Part shown: piece by piece, positions 1 through 5,741 of the stretch | Layout: the number at the start of each line of letters is the position of its first letter | Position numbering within the stretch: the first letter of the stretch is position 1 | Source: Pseudomonas sp. | GTDB lineage: Bacteria > Pseudomonadota > Gammaproteobacteria > Pseudomonadales > Pseudomonadaceae | Direction of reading: 5' to 3' | NCBI GenBank assembly: GCA_003525045.1 | Contig: DQGF01000058.1 | Location: 1 to 5,741, forward strand | Length of the DNA: 5,741 bases | Program-made: the position numbers and the translations under genes | Notes under the pieces: model-generated | Told to the model about the DNA's origin: nothing | What the model saw: only the letters and a program-made list of their open reading frames with translations | Database searches by the model: none

Positions 1-20
1 GAGCAAGCTCGCTCCCACAG
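1..20 (-). repeat. Partial Pseudomonas REP (repetitive extragenic palindrome), cut by the window edge
   Basis: Read on the minus strand, this stretch gives GTGGGAGCGAGCTTGCTC, the head of the REP palindrome found in many copies between genes in P. fluorescens-group genomes. The GAGC...GCTC arms at 1-14 pair with one mismatch (A5 against C10), giving a short imperfect hairpin. It begins 12 nt beyond the soxA stop codon, where the mRNA 3' end or a soxA-soxG junction would be. Such REPs can stabilise upstream mRNA or weaken expression of downstream genes, but that role here is inferred. The rest of the element, and any partner copy, lies outside the window. Identification is from memory of the motif, not from a search. 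Confidence 0.75.
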
Positions 21-32
21 GGAATCGCGGTG

Positions 33-3000
33 TCAGATGTTCTGGCGATCGCCTTTCGGATCGAAGAACACCGAAGAAACGATTTCCGCCTCGATCACGC
101 TGCCATCCGCCAGCGGTGCGAACACACGCTCACCGATACGCTTCAAGCCGCCTTTGACCACACCCATCGCAAACGAATAGCCGAGGGAGTTGTGCAGGTA
201 GCTCGACGTCACGTGACCGACCATGCTCATCGGGATCGCCTGCTTGGTGTTGAACACCAGCTGTGCACCTTCAGGCAGCCATTTGGTCGGATCGATCGGC
301 TTCAGGCCCACCAACTGCTTGCGTTGATCCCGCACGCAGTCTTCACGGTTCATGCCCCCCCAGCCGATCCACGAGAACGGTTTGGTGCGACCGACACACC
401 AGCCCATGTTCAGGTCGTCCGGGGTCATCGAGCCATCGGTGTCTTGACCGACGATGATGAAACCCTTCTCGGCCCGCAGCACGTGCATGGTTTCGGTGCC
501 GTACGGCGTCAGGTTGTACTTCTTGCCGGCCTCGACGATTTTCTCCAAAACACCCATGGCGTAGTCGGCCTGCACGTTGACTTCGTACGACAGTTCACCG
601 GTAAACGAAATCCGGAATACCCGCGCCGGTACACCACCGACGACACCTTCTTTCCAGGTCATGAACGGGAAGGCTTCATTGCTCAGGTCGATGTCGGTGA
701 CTTCGCTGAGCAGCTTGCGGCTGTTCGGCCCGGACAGGGTCATGGTTGCCCAGTGGTCCGTCACGGACGTGAAGTACACCTTCAGGTCTGGCCATTCGGT
801 CTGGTGGTAGATTTCCAGCCATTGCAGTACGCGTGCAGCGCCGCCGGTGGTGGTGGTCATCACGAAATGGTTGTCGGCCAGGCATGCCGTCACGCCGTCG
901 TCGAACACCATGCCGTCTTCTTTGCACATCAGGCCGTAGCGCGCCTTGCCCACGTCGAGCTTGGTCCAGGCGTTGGTGTAGATGCGGTTGAGGAACTCAC
1001 GCGAATCCGGGCCCTGGATGTCGATCTTGCCCAGGGTCGAAGCGTCCAGCAGGCCGACGCTGTCGCGCACGGCTTTGCATTCGCGCTTGACCGCGGCGTG
1101 CAGGCCTTCACCGTTTTTCGGGAAGTACCACGGACGTTTCCACTGACCGACGTCTTCGAATTCGGCGCCATTCTTCACGTGCCAGTGATGCAGCGCGGTG
1201 AAGCGAACCGGCTCGAAGATGTGCCCACAGTGACGACCGGCCACGGCGCCGAAGGTCACCGGCGTGTAGTTCGGGCGGAACATGGTGGTGCCCATCTGCG
1301 GGATGGTCACGTTCAGCGAACGGGCCGCGATGGCCAGGCCGTTGACGTTGCCGAGCTTGCCCTGGTCAGTGCCGAAGCCCAGTGCGGTGTAGCGTTTGAC
1401 GTGCTCGACCGACTCGAAGCCTTCGCGGGTCGCCAGTTCGATGCCGCCGGCGGTGACGTCGTTCTGGAAGTCGACGAATTGCTTCGGTGCACGCGCCGAG
1501 TTCTTTTCATGAGGCACCTGGAACAGCGCCAAAGTCGGTTCTTCCAGACGGCTCAGGGCTTTCGGCAGAGTGCCTTCGACCACGCTGAAACCGGCTTCGC
1601 TGGCCGCGCGAGCGCCGCCTTCGAAACCATCGGCCAGGGAATCGCCGAGACCGTAGACGCCGTTGATGCCACCGACGCACACGCGTTTCTGCGGTGCTTC
1701 GCCCGGTACGAAACCGAGGATGTCTTCGCGCCAGATCGGCTTGCCGCCCAGGTGCGATGCCAGGTGAACCACCGGGCTGTAACCGCCGGAACTGACGACC
1801 AGGTCGCAGTCAAGCCACTCACCAGGACTGGTCACGGCGTGTGCTTTGACATCGATCGCGGCCACGCGAGCAGCGGTCACGCGCTTGGTGCCGCGGGCCT
1901 CGATCACGGCGCTGCCGGTCAGGATGCGAATGCCTTTGGCGCGAGCTTCTTCCACCAGTGCACCGCGCGGGTTGCTGCGGGCATCGGCAATCGCCACGAC
2001 TTGCAGGCTGGCGTCCAGCCAATCCAGCGCTACGCGGTAGGCGTGATCGTTGTTGGTGCTCAGGACAAGCTTCTTGCCCGGTGCCACGCCGTAGCGACGA
2101 ACGTAAGTCGAGACAGCGCCGGCGAGCATGTTGCCCGGCACGTCGTTGTTGCCGTAGACCAATGGACGCTCGTGAGCGCCGGTCGCCAGCACCACACGCT
2201 TGGCGCGAACCCGGTGAATGCGCTGACGCACCTGACCAATCGGGGCGCGGTCGCCGAGGTGATCGGTCAGGCGCTCGTGAATGGTCAGGAAGTTATGGTC
2301 GTGGTAACCGTTGACCGTGGCGCGCGGCAACAGCAGCACGTCCGGGGTGTCTTTGAGTTCGGCGATGACGCTGGCGACCCATTCGCTGGCAGGCTTGCCG
2401 TCGAGGCTTTCACGGGAATCGAGCAGGCTGCCGCCGAACTCTTCCTGCTCATCGGCGAGGATCACGCGGGCACCGCTGCGAGCGGCCGCCAGTGCAGCGG
2501 CCAGGCCAGCAGGGCCACCGCCAACGATCAGCACGTCGCAGTGCTGGTTCATGTAGTCGTAGGTGTCCGGATCGTTCTCGGTCGGCGAGCGGCCAAGACC
2601 GGCGGCCTTACGAATGTACTTTTCGTAAGTCATCCAGAACGATTGCGGGTACATGAAGGTTTTGTAGTAGAAGCCCGGCGGCATCAGCTTGCCGCCGACC
2701 TTACCGAGAATCCCCATCATGTCGTTGTTCACGCTCGGCCAGCCGTTGGTGCTGGTAGCGACCAGACCTTGATACAGCGCTTGCTGCGTGGCGCGCACGT
2801 TCGGGATCTGCGTGGCTTCGGTCGCGCCGATTTGCAGCACGGCGTTCGGTTCTTCGGCACCGGCGGCGAAGATGCCGCGTGGACGAGAATACTTGAAGCT
2901 GCGACCGATGATATCCACACCGTTGGCAATCAAGGCGGCGGCCAGGGAATCGCCTTCGAAGCCTTTATAAGTCTGGCCGTTGAAGGTGAAGCTCAGCACT

Positions 3001-3050
3001 TTGTTGCGGTCGATCCGTCCGCCGTTGGACAGGCGATTGATCTGGCTCAT
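33..3050 (-). CDS. soxA: Sarcosine oxidase, alpha subunit (heterotetrameric, THF-dependent)
   Basis: The product is 1005 aa, the large subunit of cytoplasmic heterotetrameric sarcosine oxidase (sarcosine + THF + O2 to glycine + methylene-THF + H2O2). Residues about 15-100 resemble the ferredoxin-like Fer2_4 fold but contain no cysteine (the first Cys is 171), so no Fe-S cluster is expected. A Rossmann dinucleotide domain starts near 170 with GGGPAG at 177-182 and a second ATG motif at 289-291; in this family it binds NAD+. From about 620 to the end is a GcvT-like aminomethyltransferase/folate domain, with FTGELSYEV at 816-824 and LRAEKGF at 858-864. The ATG at 3050 is chosen because it matches the family N-terminus (MSQINRL), overlaps the soxD stop as ATGA, and has GGGAGA 7 nt upstream. 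The reading frame stays open to 3206, but those extra 52 residues are out-of-frame soxD sequence. No truncation or frameshift is seen. The protein ends in GDRQNI, as expected for pseudomonad SoxA. Confidence 0.97.
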   Translation of the reverse strand: MSQINRLSNGGRIDRNKVLSFTFNGQTYKGFEGDSLAAALIANGVDIIGRSFKYSRPRGIFAAGAEEPNAVLQIGATEATQIPNVRATQQALYQGLVATSTNGWPSVNNDMMGILGKVGGKLMPPGFYYKTFMYPQSFWMTYEKYIRKAAGLGRSPTENDPDTYDYMNQHCDVLIVGGGPAGLAAALAAARSGARVILADEQEEFGGSLLDSRESLDGKPASEWVASVIAELKDTPDVLLLPRATVNGYHDHNFLTIHERLTDHLGDRAPIGQVRQRIHRVRAKRVVLATGAHERPLVYGNNDVPGNMLAGAVSTYVRRYGVAPGKKLVLSTNNDHAYRVALDWLDASLQVVAIADARSNPRGALVEEARAKGIRILTGSAVIEARGTKRVTAARVAAIDVKAHAVTSPGEWLDCDLVVSSGGYSPVVHLASHLGGKPIWREDILGFVPGEAPQKRVCVGGINGVYGLGDSLADGFEGGARAASEAGFSVVEGTLPKALSRLEEPTLALFQVPHEKNSARAPKQFVDFQNDVTAGGIELATREGFESVEHVKRYTALGFGTDQGKLGNVNGLAIAARSLNVTIPQMGTTMFRPNYTPVTFGAVAGRHCGHIFEPVRFTALHHWHVKNGAEFEDVGQWKRPWYFPKNGEGLHAAVKRECKAVRDSVGLLDASTLGKIDIQGPDSREFLNRIYTNAWTKLDVGKARYGLMCKEDGMVFDDGVTACLADNHFVMTTTTGGAARVLQWLEIYHQTEWPDLKVYFTSVTDHWATMTLSGPNSRKLLSEVTDIDLSNEAFPFMTWKEGVVGGVPARVFRISFTGELSYEVNVQADYAMGVLEKIVEAGKKYNLTPYGTETMHVLRAEKGFIIVGQDTDGSMTPDDLNMGWCVGRTKPFSWIGWGGMNREDCVRDQRKQLVGLKPIDPTKWLPEGAQLVFNTKQAIPMSMVGHVTSSYLHNSLGYSFAMGVVKGGLKRIGERVFAPLADGSVIEAEIVSSVFFDPKGDRQNI

Positions 3051-3376
3051 ACCTTCTCTCCCAGAGCCGTGGCGGCCGCTTTCGGGCTCTCGGTCTTGTC
3101 GGTGAATTGTGGCTTGGTGCCGATCTTGTAGGTTTCGAGAATCTCGTAGGTCACGGTGTTGCGCGTCACGTTGAAGTACTGACGGCAGCCGGCGACGTGA
3201 TCCCACAGTTCGTGGTGCAGACCGCGAGGGTTATCGCGGAAGAACATGTAGTCGCCCCACTCCTCGTCGGTGCAGCTGGTCGGGTCCAGTGGACGCGGGA
3301 TATGCGCCTGGCCGGATGCGTGGAATTCCTCTTCGGAGCGCAGTTCGCCACAGTGAGGACAGAAGATATGCAACAT
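3047..3376 (-). CDS. soxD: Sarcosine oxidase, delta subunit (zinc-binding)
   Basis: The product is 109 aa, the size expected for the small delta subunit of heterotetrameric sarcosine oxidase. The subunit carries a structural zinc; it takes no direct part in catalysis and contributes to assembly. The zinc ligands can be seen: Cys6 and Cys9 in the N-terminal FCPHCGELRSEEEF stretch, and His60 and Cys64 in WDHVAGC. This matches the Cys-x2-Cys ... His-x3-Cys arrangement known for the delta subunit. The C-terminal tail (about 85-109) is charged and Ala-rich and probably flexible. The start ATG is preceded by AGGAGA at 7 nt spacing. The gene lies 14 nt after the soxB stop and its TGA overlaps the soxA ATG by 4 nt, which fits subunits made in fixed proportion. 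Nothing unusual was seen. Confidence 0.96.
   Translation of the reverse strand: MLHIFCPHCGELRSEEEFHASGQAHIPRPLDPTSCTDEEWGDYMFFRDNPRGLHHELWDHVAGCRQYFNVTRNTVTYEILETYKIGTKPQFTDKTESPKAAATALGEKV
3057..3062 (-). promoter_or_regulatory. Ribosome binding site for soxA, inside the end of soxD
   Basis: On the minus strand this reads GGGAGA, 7 nt before the ATG at 3050. It lies within the last codons of soxD. Together with the ATGA stop/start overlap at 3047-3050 it supports the 1005-aa start and suggests translational coupling of soxA to soxD. Confidence 0.7.
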
Positions 3377-3383
3377 AGGGATT

Positions 3384-3389
3384 TCTCCT
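3384..3389 (-). promoter_or_regulatory. Ribosome binding site for soxD
   Basis: A strong Shine-Dalgarno AGGAGA on the minus strand, 7 nt before the soxD ATG. It fills most of the 14-nt soxB-soxD spacer, leaving no room for a promoter or terminator between the two genes. Confidence 0.8.
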
Positions 3390-3390
3390 G

Positions 3391-4641
3391 TTAGTGGGCG
3401 ACTGCTGCAGCGCCGTGTTCGTCGATCAACGCACCGTTGTGGAAACGGTCGATGGAGAAAGGTGCAGCCAATGGGTGCATTTCACCCTTGGCCAGGCTCG
3501 CGGCAAATACGTTGCCCGAGCCAGGTGTGGCCTTGAAGCCACCGGTGCCCCAACCGCAGTTGAAGAACATGTTCGGAACCGGCGTCTTCGAGATGATCGG
3601 GCACGCATCCGGCGTGGTGTCGACGATGCCGCCCCACTGACGGTTCATGCGTACGCGCGACAGCACCGGGAACATCTCGACGATGGCCTGAATGGTGTGC
3701 TCGATCACCGGATACGAACCACGCTGGCCGTAGCCGTTGTAGCCGTCGATACCGGCGCCGATCACCAGGTCGCCCTTGTCGGACTGGCTGATGTAACCGT
3801 GCACGGCATTGGACATGATCACGCTGTCGATAATCGGCTTGATCGGCTCGGACACCAGCGCTTGCAGCGGGTGGGATTCGATCGGCAGACGGAAACCGGC
3901 GAGTTTGGCCATGTGCCCGGAGTTACCGGCAGTGACCACGCCGACGCGCTTGGCGCCGATGAAGCCCTTGTTGGTTTCAACGCCGATGCACACGCCGTTT
4001 TCCTTGCGGAAACCGATCACTTCGGTCTGCTGGATCAGGTCCACGCCCAAGGCATCGGCGGCACGGGCAAAGCCCCAGGCCACGGCATCGTGACGGGCCA
4101 CGCCGCCGCGACGCTGAACGGTTGCGCCCATCACCGGGTAGCGGGTGTTCTTCGAGCAGTCGAGGTACGGAATCTCGTCGGCCACTTGCTTGGCATCGAG
4201 CAGTTCGCCGTCCACGCCGTTGAGGCGGTTGGCGCTGACCCGACGCTCGGAATCACGAATGTCCTGCAGCGTGTGGCACAGGTTGTAGACGCCGCGCTGG
4301 GAGAACATCACGTTGTAGTTCAGGTCCTGGGACAGGCCTTCCCACAGTTTCATCGCGTGTTCGTACAGGTGCGCCGACTCGTCCCACAGGTAGTTGGAGC
4401 GAACGATGGTGGTGTTGCGCGCGGTGTTACCGCCGCCCAGCCAGCCTTTTTCGACCACGGCCACGTTGGTGATGCCGTGCTCTTTGGCCAGGTAGTAGGC
4501 GGTCGCCAGACCATGCCCGCCACCGCCGACGATGACCACGTCATAGACCTTTTTAGGGGTCGGCGTGCGCCACATTTTCTGCCAGTTTTCGTGATGGCTG
4601 AGGGAGTGTTTGAAGAGGCCGAAGCCTGAGTAGCGTTGCAT
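3391..4641 (-). CDS. soxB: Sarcosine oxidase, beta subunit (flavoprotein)
   Basis: The product is 416 aa, the catalytic flavin subunit of heterotetrameric sarcosine oxidase and a member of the DAO/MSOX-type amine oxidoreductase family. The N-terminal FAD-binding Rossmann motif [10 protein letters not shown] is at 35-44, followed by an acidic end of the second strand ([10 protein letters not shown], 62-71). His184 in [12 protein letters not shown] corresponds to the histidine that carries covalent FMN in characterised homologues (numbered near 173 there); this mapping is by motif, not alignment. The C-terminal [14 protein letters not shown] (363-376) is the typical glycine-rich flavin-contact region of the family. 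Sarcosine is oxidised at FAD and electrons pass to FMN and then O2. The start is placed at the ATG at 4641 rather than the one two codons upstream (4647), because GGAG is 9 nt from the former and only 3 nt from the latter, and MQRYSGFG is the usual N-terminus. The gene ends in TAA and follows glyA by 23 nt. Confidence 0.97.
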   Translation of the reverse strand: MQRYSGFGLFKHSLSHHENWQKMWRTPTPKKVYDVVIVGGGGHGLATAYYLAKEHGITNVAVVEKGWLGGGNTARNTTIVRSNYLWDESAHLYEHAMKLWEGLSQDLNYNVMFSQRGVYNLCHTLQDIRDSERRVSANRLNGVDGELLDAKQVADEIPYLDCSKNTRYPVMGATVQRRGGVARHDAVAWGFARAADALGVDLIQQTEVIGFRKENGVCIGVETNKGFIGAKRVGVVTAGNSGHMAKLAGFRLPIESHPLQALVSEPIKPIIDSVIMSNAVHGYISQSDKGDLVIGAGIDGYNGYGQRGSYPVIEHTIQAIVEMFPVLSRVRMNRQWGGIVDTTPDACPIISKTPVPNMFFNCGWGTGGFKATPGSGNVFAASLAKGEMHPLAAPFSIDRFHNGALIDEHGAAAVAH

Positions 4642-4650
4642 AGTCATTTA

Positions 4651-4654
4651 CTCC
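4651..4654 (-). promoter_or_regulatory. Ribosome binding site that decides the soxB start
   Basis: Minus-strand TTGGAGTAAATGACTATG contains GGAG here. The spacing is 3 nt to the first ATG (4647) and 9 nt to the second (4641). The second spacing is normal and the first is too short, so the shorter 416-aa SoxB is preferred over 418 aa. Confidence 0.65.
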
Positions 4655-4664
4655 AAAACCGCGC

Positions 4665-5741
<1,077 letters not shown>

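Noticed and set aside
1958..2314. Small plus-strand frames inside soxA (for example 1958-2314 and 2311-2556)
   Set aside because: They are Arg/Ala/Ser-rich translations in shadow frames, with no ribosome binding site or domain, fully inside a conserved gene.
30..3131. Open frame of over 1000 codons on the plus strand, covering soxA and the end of soxD
   Set aside because: It is in exact codon register opposite soxA, so its stops could only come from sense TTA, CTA or TCA codons, which GC-rich Pseudomonas genes rarely use. The translation is rich in His, Arg, Val and Ala with no recognisable domain, while the minus strand encodes a full, well-known protein. It is a codon-bias shadow.
3051..3206. 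52-residue N-terminal extension of soxA
   Set aside because: It is an out-of-frame reading of soxD, Arg-rich and without homology that I recognise. The internal ATG at 3050 has the Shine-Dalgarno and the family N-terminus.
3394..4629. 411-codon open frame on the plus strand opposite soxB
   Set aside because: It has the same cause: register opposite soxB, ending only at the sense TCA (Ser) codon of MQRYSGF. It has no family motif and no sensible ribosome binding site.
4642..4664. Possible promoter or terminator between glyA and soxB
   Set aside because: Only 23 nt are present, with a Shine-Dalgarno and no inverted repeat or T-run. Read-through transcription is the simplest reading.

Overview
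The window looks like a chromosomal segment of a Pseudomonas species, probably of the P. fluorescens group. The signs are GC-rich coding sequence with very few TTA, CTA or TCA codons, the glyA-soxB-soxD-soxA gene order typical of pseudomonads, and a fragment at the left edge that matches the abundant Pseudomonas REP palindrome (GGGAGCGAGCTTGCTC type).

All genes lie on the minus strand and read right to left. They are glyA (5741 to 4665, with its 5' end outside the window), soxB (4641 to 3391), soxD (3376 to 3047) and soxA (3050 to 33). The gaps are 23 nt, 14 nt and a 4-nt ATGA overlap, so this is almost certainly one transcription unit. Its promoter should lie upstream of glyA, beyond the right edge. 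After the soxA stop only 32 bases remain, and most of them are the REP fragment. The fourth oxidase subunit gene, soxG, which usually follows soxA, is not visible.

Together the genes encode sarcosine catabolism, the last oxidative step of glycine betaine and choline breakdown. Heterotetrameric sarcosine oxidase (SoxA alpha, SoxB beta, SoxD delta, and SoxG gamma not seen here) oxidatively demethylates sarcosine to glycine. It makes H2O2 and passes the one-carbon unit to tetrahydrofolate as 5,10-methylene-THF. Serine hydroxymethyltransferase (GlyA) can then join the glycine and the methylene-THF into serine and release THF, so the operon can turn sarcosine into serine.

This is a known catabolic operon, intact as far as it can be seen. 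I found no evidence of a novel system. The points worth a second look are the REP placed directly after soxA, the soxB start choice, and the cysteine-free ferredoxin-like N-terminus of SoxA.
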